Shown here in pieces: positions 22,561 to 33,046 of a stretch of DNA of 64,000 nucleotides. The translations under genes and the position numbers were made by a program. The notes below the pieces were generated by a model. It did no database searches and was not told the origin of the DNA. It saw only the letters and a list, made by a program, of their open reading frames with translations. This DNA is from Dryomyza anilis (lineage: Eukaryota > Arthropoda > Insecta > Diptera > Dryomyzidae): positions 35,929,544-35,993,543 of the forward strand of contig OX638131.1 of the NCBI GenBank assembly GCA_951804985.1, in the 5' to 3' direction. Each line of letters begins with the position of its first letter. Positions within the stretch are counted from its first letter, which is position 1.

Positions 22561-24240
22561 CTCATTTCTAAAAACACAGAAGAAAAGAAAATAAACAGAT
22601 GAACGAGCGAACAAACAAACAACAACAGAAAAGCAAAGAAAATGAAGAGAAAAATAAACAAGAACCGTACTTTAGAGTGTGACGAAGTGTAAGAAAAGAA
22701 AATATTTTAGCGTAAATAAACCCAACTACGTCCCATCACCAACCAACTCACATTCGCAATCATTTCAACTACACCCACAGAGCAATTGCATAAAAAAATA
22801 TGCCACATGAACTCACATTTATCTTTATTTTATTCCGGACCCCCTCCACACAATTGACTCGACTACGAGAATAGATGCGACTCAAGGAGGTGGCTGACTC
22901 GAGTGCGCACCACACGTAATCCAAAAATGGTGCTTATTACTCTACTGCTTATTTTTTTTTTGTAATATTTGCAGTAGTATGTTATTCCAATTTCTCAACT
23001 GCAATTGTAGACGTAATCCGAAAATAGCAAAAATTTGCGACAAGTAGAGCCAAACAGCTGTCAAAGATAGTCTTGGCCTTAGAGCCAAATAACGTAACGA
23101 GAGAACAAACGGATGTTTTCCGCAAAATCAGCAGCACCACAAACCGAAAAACACGCACTTTTAAAATTTCGTTTCCTGCTCTTATCGGACTTTTCAATTC
23201 CGTTTTATGTAATACTTTAGAGCAGACGGTTTTAATGTTGGCACGTTTCTGAAAATGTATTTTTTTCTTATTTTTTTTTTTGCGTTTTTTCACAGTTTAT
23301 TTTTGTTGTCAAGTATCTTTTAAAAAACGTATTTTATATTCCGTATGACGCACGTGCACGTGTTATGATTTCCGCGAGCAAAAGAAGAAAAACCTCACAC
23401 TTTGCCACCGCACAGACTTTAAATGTTTGTCACCACTTTTATATCATTTAATGTGCCAGTTGAGCAAAAATTCTTTGAATTGCTTTTAACTGGTTAACTG
23501 GTAAAACGAAAATGCGATTTTTCTAACCGTACCGTCCGAAGGTTTCTCTGCAACTGATTCTCTGTAGGATGCTGTGGAATTTCGTTGCCTGCCAACTTGC
23601 TGTATGGTTGGTCCATACGCATGCAAAGAGCTTTCAGAGCGCATCACAATGCAAAATAACGGTTTTTGCAGAGAATTCTCTCAATTGTACACAGTAAATA
23701 TCCCAAAACAAACCCGTCTCCGCCTACATAGACCACTTCAATGATGCGCTGTAGATGTCATTTCGTCGTCCTGCTGGCGCCTTCGTGGCACGTGAAAGCT
23801 TTCATTGATTTTTAATCCGAAGTGTTGGTTGCGCCAAAGAGGGATTTTATAGACACAAGTGTGGGTTTGTTTACATCCGCTTCGATGAAAGAGAATTTGG
23901 TCTCGCTGTCTGTACCACATATTTCGTTTGGTATGGTGCGGGTGTTACGGCTGCTGCAGTTGGGTTCCCGCAGCTGGTTCTTACTATAGTCCTTACTGTG
24001 CGGTTCTGTCGTAGAGTGGTCGTGGCGGCAGTGGTGATGGCGGCGGCGCCAAGTCCTTTAAGCCATCGTGTACTTATGCTCTGTGCTCTGTCCAATGCTT
24101 GCTACACAGGCACTGCTGTAGATGGCATCATTATCGGTAATTTTGCTCTCATCTCGGCGCATGAAATAATTATTCGTATGTGAAGCACTTAATGGCAGCA
24201 AGGACAACGTCGTATATGTTCGTATTAGGGCTCTTTATTC
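22561..24240. other. Less AT-rich single-copy island, candidate regulatory DNA or 5' exon
   Basis: Compared with its flanks this stretch is richer in G+C and shows no transposon hallmarks. Two CACGTG E-boxes abut at 23351-23362. A CA/CCA-rich part is at 22720-22790 and CGG/GGC-rich sequence at 23920-24070. On the minus strand, donor-like GTGAGT sites occur (about 22750 and 22815), and the minus-strand gene at 5.4-8.4 kb needs an upstream non-coding exon. Short ORFs (23738-23920 and 23871-24095 minus) have no recognisable domain. Its role is inference only. Confidence 0.3.
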
Positions 24241-24384
24241 TATGTTACCGAGTGACAAAAATCCCGAAAAATTTAAAAACCCCAAAATTATTCAGCAAGT
24301 ATTTATAAAATTACGAGCATATTTGAATTTTTATAACATACACCTAAAATATCACTATATTGACAATGCTTTTTCATTATTTTA

Positions 24385-24580
24385 AATCGAGAAAAGGGCA
24401 ACCTCTAAAAATGCTTTTATTTTTTGGCCTTTGGAAGACGATATTTCAATTTAATTTTGAAATGATAGATTTAAGAAGCAATATGCGACCTATGAGTACC
24501 CGGCGGGCCCATTTCCCATACTCGAGTTTCGCTGAAAATACTCCACATCAATTTTCTCATCCAATAGAGCATTTCTTTAC
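24385..24580. repeat. Diverged fragment related to the 38.7-39.7 kb foldback
   Basis: Shared blocks with 39470-39600 include ATATTTCAATTTAATTTTGA, CCCGGCGGG, CATTTCCCATACTCGAGTTT-like sequence, TTTCGCTGAAAAT and CTCCACATCAATTTTCTCAT. Only part of one arm is present. Nothing is encoded. Confidence 0.55.
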
Positions 24581-24602
24581 TCTAAATAGTCTATGCAACA
24601 AC

Positions 24603-25165
24603 TAAAAAATAACATTTTCGTATATTTAAATTTCGTAAAATAGACGAAGTATTGTAAAACAACTCAGCATTCGTTATTTTTAATTTCGTTCCAATTTTTA
24701 ATTTACGATACATTTGTAAATTTACAATTTGATATTTATATTTGTAAAGTAAAAAGAAGCAGAAAACAATGAAAACAAGATGAAAACAATATATAATAGA
24801 TACAATTTTTGTCAGCTTCAACATTTGCGTAAATGTAGGGAATCCTGGGGTAAAGTGGGATACATTTTGATTTTCAAAAAAAGTACATTTTAATATTTTT
24901 AATTCTTTTGAAGGGTCTATTTTATAGACTGGTTCATGATCTAATTTTTTGCATTAACAGAATACTATTTATATGTCTTATAATTGATTTTTGAGCGATT
25001 TTAAAAAACAGCTCAATTTCGTACTTGTTGAAAAATATTCGGGTAAAGTGGGAAATTTCAAAATTTTTATCAAAATCCTATTCCTAGTAGGATTCTTACG
25101 AATGTTTCGTGGATCATTTTAACGAAAAATTTCGTTATGTTGTCGACATGTTTAATTTTGAGTGT
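24603..25165. repeat. TTCGTA-rich element remnant interrupted by a GGGGTAAAGTGGG repeat
   Basis: TTCGTAAAAT-type words at 24615-24720 and 25085-25165, ending TTTAATTTTGAGTGT, match the element at 15986-17053. Between them, 24838-25085 matches 3590-3745 and begins CCTGGGGTAAAGTGGGA. The simplest reading is one repeat inserted in another. Confidence 0.45.
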
Positions 25166-25700
25166 ATTCAATAAAATTCTATAAAATTGTTCTTATATAA
25201 AGCCATCTAATGTTCACCTGTCCGTCCATCAATTGAAATCACTATTGCAGAGACAAGCAGAGCAAGATCAATTGAATTTAGAACTTAGATTACTTCTAGA
25301 TTAAAAATATACCTGTTACGTAGGATCCACCGACTTTTAGCATACAACTCTTGTAGCATTAACCTACACTGACTTTTTTTTGGATAACACTAGACAACCA
25401 ATGAAGTATTTTGTTATTTATACATAATATTAGTATGATTCCGCATTGGTCTTCAAAATTCTAATCAAGAACTTTTAAATATTGCCTAAATTTTTCATAT
25501 ATTTAGGACTTTAACTTTTTACATATTTCAGTTTTCGAACTTAATTTTTGTGTGTTCCTTTGAAAAAAGCTGCAGGTAATAATTTGATATAAAACCAATT
25601 AACTTCGGGTGGATCTGACAAGAGTTATGACCAGTCAAACGTAAAAATTTCAATTTTTTTAGGCTCTTTTGAATATAAGCTTATAGGCCCTTATGTAATA
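25166..25700. other. AT-rich spacer, nothing recognised
   Basis: No feature was recognised between the repeat remnant and the Tc1-like transposon. Confidence 0.4.
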
Positions 25701-25834
25701 TAAGGACTGCGTCGAATAAAATTGTCCGCTACAAAAATGAAAAAATCTAGAAATCTAGAAATCGAATTTTTATAGAATAAAATATTTTATTTTGCAAATT
25801 ATTTTTAGATTTAAAAAAAAAATATAAAAAACCA

Positions 25835-26840
25835 GAAATTAATATTTTTTTAATAAAAAGTTTTAATTTTTCCGGAACCCCTTCCATTAATGTTGTAATG
25901 GTAGTTTCCGACACCCGCACAGCTGCTGAAGACCACTTTCTTTTAAAGTCTTGAAGGTCTTTGGCCACTTTTTTTGTTTTCTTCATCTCCCTTTTTACTA
26001 AAGCCCAGTATCTCTCAATCGGCCTGAGTTCTGGACAGTTTGGTGGATTGGCTTCTTTAGGCACCAAAATCACTGCATTTTGTTGGATCCACTCTTAGGC
26101 CGTTTTGCTGTAGTGACATGAAGAGAGGTCAGACCAAAAATATGTGGACACTTCATGTTGGCGTAAAAATGGAAGCAATCTCTTTTGCAAGCATTCCTTC
26201 ACATATATTTCGCTATTAATTGTACCCGATGTCACGAATGAGCTGCTCCTTTTTCCACAACTGCAAATTGCCTGCCAAACAAGGAATTTCTTTGGGAATT
26301 TTGTCATTTTTTTGATTTTAATTTTTTTCGAGAATCGGCTGTATAAAATTCCTGCCCAGGTAGCTGAGAAAAGTCCGCTAAAACATAAGTTTCGTCGTCC
26401 ATTATGCAGCAATCGAATTTTTTTAAAAAAACTTGGTTTGCGTTGTTTTGCGGTTTTATTCTTGACGGCATTTCTTTCCGGAACTTTTTGGACCTTGTAC
26501 GTCTTCAGCCCAGCTTTTTTCTGCTGGGCTGAAGACGTACAAGTCCTGCGCACGAAAGATTCTGAGCAATCCGCCTTTCTCGCCAATTTCCTTCCGGATA
26601 TGCTTGGATCTTTCTTTAAAATATTCACAACCTTCTTCGACTTTTCACGATCATGTGGGCCTTTTTTTTACCAGAACCTTTCTTCCGATCAATACTCAGG
26701 TCTTCCTTAAAGCGGTTGATAACGCGAGAAATGGTCTTAGGGTTAGCCCCTACCTACTTGGCATTTTTTTTAAAAGACCAACTAGGTTGTTTTTGAAATT
26801 TTTTAATTATATTTTCTCGCACTTCCACTTCTTTTGCCAT
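25835..26840 (-). pseudogene. Broken Tc1-like transposase
   Basis: The start is at 26840 (MAKEVEVREN...). The N-terminal helix-turn-helix (SWSFKKNAK) is cut by an in-frame TAG. An A8 run (A7 in the sister copy, A6 expected for an open frame) shifts the frame. A palindromic insertion adds CTSSAQQKK where the sister has KNE. A second frameshift follows AKQR, removing the first catalytic-Asp region from frame. Later pieces are intact: KFPKKFLVWQAICSCGK, second Asp in FWSDLSSCHYSK, and NCPELRPIERYWALVKRE. Thirty-seven residues separate that Asp from the Glu of PIERYW, a DD37E-like spacing. A stop also lies just after SKTA. The subfamily is not proven. Confidence 0.85.
26494..26543. repeat. Perfect palindrome, 21-bp arms and 8-nt loop, inside the transposase
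   Basis: Arms 26494-26514 and 26523-26543 are exact reverse complements around TTTTTTCT. In the sister element (46298-47573) the left-hand part exists once, as GCTGGGCTGAAGACGTACAA, with KNE codons beside it. In this copy those codons are replaced by an inverted copy of the neighbouring 21 bp. Confidence 0.9.
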
Positions 26841-26998
26841 TTTCGCGTTAAATAAATTTTGTATTGACTATAACTGACACAAATTATTTTCTGCCATTTA
26901 ATTCAGAGCTACTATGATCAAATTTTTTTAATTTGCATCTTGCAATAGCACATTATGGGAAGATATGTAACGGACAATTTTATTCGACGCAGTCCTTA

Positions 26999-27189
26999 AA
27001 TCCGTTTGCGTGCTTCACTTTTAATGAATGCTGTCAAAGATAGAGGTCGGTAACGCTATTTTGGTTAAAAATTCTAAAGAATTGTTTATTCATAAAATAT
27101 TTATTCATAAAATATTTAAGTGAGGTGAAATTATTTTTTATGACATGATATTTCAATATATATCAGTTTAATTTTATATAATTAAGTAT
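26999..27189. other. Spacer, nothing recognised
   Basis: Short AT-rich gap between the Tc1-like element and the ~350-bp-period repeat. Confidence 0.4.
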
Positions 27190-28130
27190 ATAACGAAAAC
27201 GAATTTGGAAATTTAAACGGCTCCTGTATTTTTGATACTAGGGGCACATTCAAGTGAAATACCTTAAAATCATTGTTATTCCAATACGTTGCAATAAAAA
27301 AAATCAAACCAATAATTCCCAATAATCCGCTCCTTACACTTTCGATAATAGGTGCAAAATTGTAATTTTTTGGATTTTCAGCGCTTCTACCATCGAAAAG
27401 ATTCTGTTATATAATAAATTATAATGAGGAATTATTTTTCAATGATAAAAAATAGTATGGTGGATCAAACTCAGCTTAATCCGACCAAATTGAAATGATA
27501 TTTTAAAAGTAGCTTTGAGAAAATGCTGATTTTTTTGTGCAATTAATCGTAAAATTCACATATAAAGTACTGCTGTATTTTTAATTCGAGCGGCATATTC
27601 AGTCTCCATACCTTAAAATCTTTCTTCTTGTATTATCAGTTCATAAAAAATTTGAAATTAGTGATTTCTTAAAAACCGCGCTTGTCACTGCAGATAATAT
27701 GTCAGAAAACATGGTTCTACCATATGTTGAAATTTTGCTTTCTCAATAAAAAAATGATAGATCCAGATTATTGAAGAGGCATTGTATTTTAAAATTAACT
27801 CGTGGCATAAAGTTTCGATTACACTTATGTCCAGCCTAATTGAGATAGTATTAGAGATGTGCGTTAGAAAAATGTGCTTCTTTTTTTACCAATTACGGTT
27901 TTTTTTTCGAAAGTTCCAATGTGTTTTTTTGTTTTTGTAAGGGGGTACATTCAGGAGTCATATCTTAAATTCATTGAGTTTACATTATTTATATAAAACT
28001 ATATACAAAATGAGTATTAATGAGAAGCCGCGCCCCACACTTTGAAAAGAAGCCGAAATTTTCGTTTTAATTCCAAAAGTGGTATCATGTCTCCACCTCT
28101 GTCCAAATTTCATTTGGGATAAGGCACACT
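27190..28130 (+). repeat. ~350-bp-period repeat, copy 2 (uninterrupted)
   Basis: Three recurrences of the same block, GCACATTCAAG...CCTTAAAAT (27244), GCATATTCAG...CCTTAAAAT (27593) and GTACATTCAGG...TCTTAAAT (27945), are spaced 349 and 352 bp apart, so this is a decayed tandem array or an element with internal repeats. It supplies the insertion-free version of 17225-18720. No coding sequence. Confidence 0.6.
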
Positions 28131-29634
28131 TATGCGTCATATATGTTTCTTTGAATTCGAGTATTAGCTAGCGATTGTATGGAAATTGTAGTGATATCTT
28201 GGAAGCCGTAGCAATAGTGATGGTTAGAATGACACAAAACGTGCGCGTATCATCGGTATTTTGGATGTTTTTCTTAATTTGGGCACATGTAGAAAATGGA
28301 CAGATCAACTTATTAACCCAAAAATGGTTGGTATATATTAATTCAAGTATTCTTAACAATAATGAAATGCAAAATGTATTTATTGATTTATTCCGGTATC
28401 ATGAAGGTTAAAAGTTTTCTGGAATTGTTCAGGAAAATTTACTTGATCTGTCGATTATTTACCTGTGAACGTACCATTTATATAACACTTATATCTACGG
28501 TTGAAATTTTACTTCAAAATTATCCATTGGCCCTTACCTTCCATATTCTAATACTGAAAACACGTGAATTTTAAAAATGTTTTGGGATTGGAACCCCCAG
28601 TAGCAGTTATCATTTGTGCGGGCGTTCGTTAACTCGTTTAGACAATGAGGCAATCGCAGAAGTGTTCTAGAATCTTATGTTGCTATAGTGTCAAACTTGA
28701 ATATGAAATATTTTGGGTGTGAATTTAATTTGCATGGAATTCGTGGCCTTAAGCATTTGTTTCAGATTCCCTTTTTTTTTGTATAAACGAACATTTGCTT
28801 TAATCAATTTAATTTCTTTGTTAGTTTAAATATTACTCAAATTCTTGTTTAAATAAAAATCTGAAATAAAATAATATTTTTTTTTTTATATATTTTCAAT
28901 GAAAATAAATGCAAAACTAGCAATACATGTTGCTTTTAAATTTAATTTAAATAATACTGCAATGTTTGACAATGTTAAATGTGTTTTCCGCATTTATTTA
29001 CTGACCACAATTTGCAATATTTTGCACAATTTATATTGAGATCAATCAATTTTTTGAATGCATGTTCTAAATGAAATTTATGCAGTATATGCTATATGCT
29101 GTTTTATTTAAATTTTGATTTAATTATTATACAATTAATTAGTAAAGTATATTTTTGGCATAGTTTTTGTTAAATAATTTAATGGGTTTTATCATTTTTT
29201 TTGTTTGCAGTTACTTTAATAATTTATCTACAGTTTTATGTTGCTTTCTGGATGGCGTCTTTTATGTAGGGTTTTATATTTAATTACGTAAAGTGCTACT
29301 GTAAGAATTTTATGACTTTACCTTTATACAATACAATGTAAGTTGATGACTATACAAAGTGGTAACTCTGTGGTAACACATAAAATACCAGACGACATAA
29401 TTTGTCAGCAATATCTTATTACTGTGCATAACTTTTAACGAAGCTGTAGATAATTCCGGAAACTAACAAAGCAATCAAATTATAATATATTTTTGTTATA
29501 TGCGATAATTGAAATTGTGTATTTTTGCATAAGTAAGAGATAAACGTTCATTTTCCAATTGCAATATTGGATTAAGAGAACTGATGGGATTTAAAGATAT
29601 AAATTGTATTCGAGAAAATGAAGTAGCTGAAAAA
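28131..29634. other. AT-rich spacer, nothing recognised
   Basis: The short ORFs at 28168-28574 show no domain. No arrays or inverted termini were recognised. Confidence 0.4.
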
Positions 29635-29733
29635 TGTTATTATGATTAAAATATTATTAAGATAAAAATATTATTATGATTAAAATATTATTTTGATAAA
29701 AATATTATTATGATAAAAATATTATTATGAAAT
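29635..29733. repeat. 18-bp tandem repeat (AAAATATTATTATGATAA)
   Basis: About five imperfect head-to-tail copies of AAAATATTATTATGATWA. Confidence 0.85.
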
Positions 29734-29839
29734 TGGCAAAAATACATGGAGGGAAAAAACTTTAAATATCCAGAAGGTATCAAGAAGTTTACGGAATGAT
29801 ATACAGCAAAACGGAAAATTCTTAATTTTTAAAAAACAA

Positions 29840-30159
29840 ATCTACTTTGTTGTCAAAAAGTAACTAAGTGCAATTATTCTTATTATGCAGAAATTTTTTT
29901 CAATGGTATCAAAAACGAAACTGAGTGGAATTGAAGGTTTTGGTGCAAAAAAGGGTCATGTCCACATATTTTCGAAATTGAGTTTTTCCAGTATACCACG
30001 ACTCGGAGCATCCAGTGTATCGAACAATGCTCGTAGTGGCTTCGAGAAAAAAAATCGATCTCGTTATTATATCGAAACTAATTTTTACTGAAAATGTAAA
30101 CACATGCTAAGTTCGTAGACTCATTTTCTAAAACTATTTTGTTTAAATTGAAATTGAAT
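29840..30159. repeat. Fragment sharing GTAACTAAGTGCAATTATTCTT with the 31.6-38.4 kb repeat family
   Basis: The segment around 29855-29895 (TCAAAAAGTAACTAAGTGCA then ATTCTTATTATGCAG) recurs at 31600-31638, 34590-34630, 37510-37560 and, inverted, 38265-38420. Downstream, GGTTTTGGTGCAAAAAAGGG (about 29936) has an inverted match near 31535-31560. This is an old dispersed repeat of unknown type. Confidence 0.5.
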
Positions 30160-30495
30160 ATGAATATAATAATATAATAATAATAGTTTGGCACTACAGT
30201 TCTATAAGAACTTAGGCCGAGCTCTCTCACCATTTTGAGCTGTGCGTGTTAAATTTGTACTCAAAGTGGTGGGACCTACAGTTTATTGCCGAATCCGAAC
30301 AGCGGGTGAGAGCTTTTCATAGGCAATGTGTTTACTCTCGGAGGTTTGCCATTTACTGCCGAGAGGTAGCGCGGCATAGAAAAATGTTTATATGAAAAGA
30401 TGTTGTTAGCCTCAGACCAGGCTTGAACCGGGGACCTATCGGCTCGCAGGCCAACGTACTAACCACTGAGCTACCGCGGCTACATGAATATAATA
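30160..30495 (-). mobile_element. tRNA-derived SINE copy 3 with 12-bp TSD
   Basis: The body is 30172-30483 in reverse orientation. The 3' ATT tail is at the left; the tRNA-like head ends at 30483 (GAGCTACCGCGGCTAC on the plus strand). ATGAATATAATA flanks it at 30160-30171 and 30484-30495. Relative to other copies the box B region reads CCTAGG-like sequence with several substitutions. Confidence 0.85.
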
Positions 30496-31638
30496 TACGA
30501 CAAATTAACCCAGATGGAGTAAATGACTCAAAATAAAATGCAATGGAAAATGATAATGGTTAGTAATTGTATTACGAAATTAAATTCAATAAAATAAAAA
30601 AATATTTATTAATGCGATGGTGCCGACCATGATACGAAGGACCTAATAAAAAAATAGAGAGATGTGGTGAATAAATTTCTTTTTGATTTTTTCTGTTTTT
30701 TTATTGTCATTGCGTATGACATATATAGATGACGCATTTAGTTAGGCCAATCAGAAAGCCTGTCGTCAATAGCTTCTAGAACGCTTCGATTCTGACATAA
30801 TTCTCGTAACGAGAAACCTTCATTTCCTCGGTTCGATATCGGCCGACCGTTTTGGTAGGAAATTTCCTATATTATCATTGCGAGAAATGGCATCGATATC
30901 GGAAAATTCTTCGACATTTAGCAACATTTTCGTTGCGATATCGAAACAGTTTGGTATACTGGTTTCAATGGCATATGTTAGCTTATTATATTTCGCGTCG
31001 TTTGGTACCAAAAACATATATATCTGAAGTTGTGTATATACTTAATGAGAAAAAAAAGTTATATTATGTAATATATCCAAATTAAAAACTAATGGAATTA
31101 CTAAACCTTTTACAATATTATACTATTAATGTTAAATTTCATAAATTAATCATTTTCAATCAATAAAAATAAAGTTTAAAAAGTTTTACCCTTGATAAAT
31201 ATGTGATTTTAGCACTACCTAAACACGCAAATATCATTGGCATGCGAACGAAATCAATAGGTGGTAATGTAATAGGTGGTAAAACACCGAATACTAATAT
31301 AAATTTAATTTTAATACAATAATATATTATTTGTGTATGAAATATAATTTAAATTTTTTGGGGCAAAAAAGGGTCATTCCAGCTGTTTAAATTACGTTTT
31401 AAAGCAAAATTACATTTTAGTTTTTTCTTTGCATTCCAACAATACATACGTAGTTTATACGAAGATTTAAAAAAAAAAAATCGCAAAATTTGCAATTTTA
31501 AACAGTTTTTATTGATTTTACAACTAGGTGAAAAAATGGACTTTAACCCTTTTTTGCACCAAACCTTTCTATTATTCTTGATATGCATATTTTAATTTCT
31601 TAGGTATCAAATAAGTAACTAAGTGGAATTATTCTTGA
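30496..31638. other. Spacer with old repeat traces; no gene recognised
   Basis: A less AT-rich part at 30720-31020 contains an open minus-strand frame of 65 codons (30820-31017) without recognisable domain. The right part (about 31350-31638) belongs to the same old dispersed repeat as 29840-30159. Confidence 0.35.
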
Positions 31639-31924
31639 CTAGCTGGACCCGTACACGACTCGTGCAAAGATTTTGTGAATGCAAGGTTATGGAGCAATTT
31701 AATTAATATAAATAACATTTTTATTATTTATATCAGGGACCCGTGGACGTATTTTTTATTGGTTTTATAAATGTAGTAACCAAAACCAAAATAATTCTCC
31801 GCTAAAACAATTGTTCTCATATACAATTCTTTTTCAGACTGTGCTTTCTCGTAGAATTCTTCCCAGTAGAATTCTTTCCCGTAGAAGTCTTCCCCGTAGA
31901 GTTTTTCCCAGTAGAAGTTTTATT

Positions 31925-32427
31925 GTGGTTACTTTTAGTGTGGTGAGTTTTAGTGTGGTGAGTTTTAGTGTGGTGAGTTTTAGTGTGGTGAGTTTTAGTG
32001 TGGTGAATTTTAGTGTGGTGAGTTTAAGTGCAGTGAATTTTATTGTTGTGTGTTTTAGTGTGTTCAATTTAAGTGTGGTGAATTTTAGTGTGGTCAGTTT
32101 AAGTGTGTGAATTTGAGTGTGGTGAATTTTAGTGTGGTGAGTTTTATTGTGGTGAGTTTTAGTGTGGTGAATTTTAGTGTGGTGAGTTTTAATGTGGTGA
32201 ATTTTAGTGTGGTGAGTTTTAATGTGGTGAATTTTAGTGTGGTGAGTTTTAATGTGGTGAATTTTAGTGTGGTGAATTTTGGTGTGGTGAGTTTCAATGT
32301 GGTGTGTTTCAATGTGGTGAGTTTTAGTGTGGTGAGATTTAGTGTGATGAGTTTTAGTGTGGTGAATTTGAGTGTAGTGAAGTTTATTGTGTTGAGTTTT
32401 AGTGTGGTGAATTTTGATGTGGTTGAT
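31925..32427. repeat. 15-bp minisatellite within the Helitron-like element
   Basis: About 33 copies of TTTTAGTGTGGTGAR, better preserved than at 1228-1614. Open frames in it (31811-32577 plus, 32094-32312 minus) arise from the period being a multiple of three. Confidence 0.9.
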
Positions 32428-32744
32428 TTTGTTTTCTATACTTTTTTTATTTTTCTGTTCTTTTTGAGTTATTGCTTAAGTTTTGTGCTTTTACTTTTGT
32501 GTTTGATTTTTGCTTTTGTTTTTGTGTTTTTGATTTTGTATTTTTTTGTATTTCAGTTTTTTGTTTCATCTTCTTAGCTTGTGTATGTGCCGAGATATGT
32601 CGTTTTGAAGTTTAGGTTGTATGGGAGGTGCCACGCCTCTTTGTCCAATCTCGCTCATATATAGCCTATGACACCCTCCGGACTCCATAGTATCCTGGTG
32701 CAAAATTTGAGTTAAATTGGTCCAGCGGTTTAGACGTGATGCTG

Positions 32745-32750
32745 GAACAA

Positions 32751-32796
<46 letters not shown>

Positions 32797-32812
32797 CGAC
32801 AGACTGACAGAC
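32745..32812. repeat. (CAGA)n microsatellite of the Helitron-like element
   Basis: About 16 near-perfect tetranucleotides, next to the 5' end of the element. Shorter versions are at 1950-1980 and 43765-43800. Confidence 0.85.
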
Positions 32813-33046
32813 GGACCAAGAGTTTTATATATATAGATATGCTTAGTTTAATTTAATGATGATGTTGCTGTTTTCATCCCAAAATGTAATGAACACGTGT
32901 TCGTTTTTTCGAACTTGCTTTAACTAATATCAATAAAATACTACTAAAATTCTATAATTTATTATCTGAATATTAGCAAATTACTTAGTTATCAAAAAAA
33001 GTAAACAAGATTTATTCTTCTTGTTTTTGAGAAATTCTTTTATTAA

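Larger units (their letters stand above)
25703..26996 (-). mobile_element. Tc1-like DNA transposon, copy 1 (1294 bp)
   Basis: Both ends begin AGGACTGCGTCGAATAAAAT followed by TGTCCG, and the element is flanked by TA at 25701-25702 and 26997-26998. The structure matches the copy at 46298-47573, which is 1276 bp; the 18-bp difference fits the in-frame palindromic insertion near 26494-26543. Short TIRs, a single transposase gene and TA target sites identify a Tc1/mariner-superfamily element. Its transposase is broken, so it is not autonomous. Confidence 0.9.
31639..32837 (-). mobile_element. Complete non-autonomous Helitron-like element (1199 bp)
   Basis: On the minus strand it begins TCTATATATATAAAACTC at 32837 and ends GGGTCCAGCTAG at 31639. 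These are the hallmark 5' TC and 3' CTAG (CTRR) ends. A small GC-rich hairpin (CACG/CGTG) lies about 10 nt before the 3' end. It is flanked by A on its 5' side and T on its 3' side, as expected for insertion into AT without TSD. Order from the 5' end: CAGA/GTCT microsatellite, conserved module around 32610-32745, pyrimidine tract, 15-bp minisatellite, AGAATTC/AGAAGT-type short repeats, 3' end. No Rep/helicase gene is present, so it would depend on another element. Paralogous empty sites exist at 29880-29890 and 34610-34630. Confidence 0.8.

Noticed and set aside
26144..26710. 188-codon plus-strand ORF
   Set aside because: Antisense shadow of the Tc1-like transposase on the minus strand; the same shadow occurs opposite copy 2 (46439-46882).
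30820..31017. 65-codon minus-strand ORF as a small host gene
   Set aside because: No recognised domain, start context or splice signals, and it lies in old repeat-derived DNA.
32745..32812. CRISPR-like regular repeats
   Set aside because: Plain CAGA microsatellite in a eukaryotic transposon; no spacers and no cas genes.
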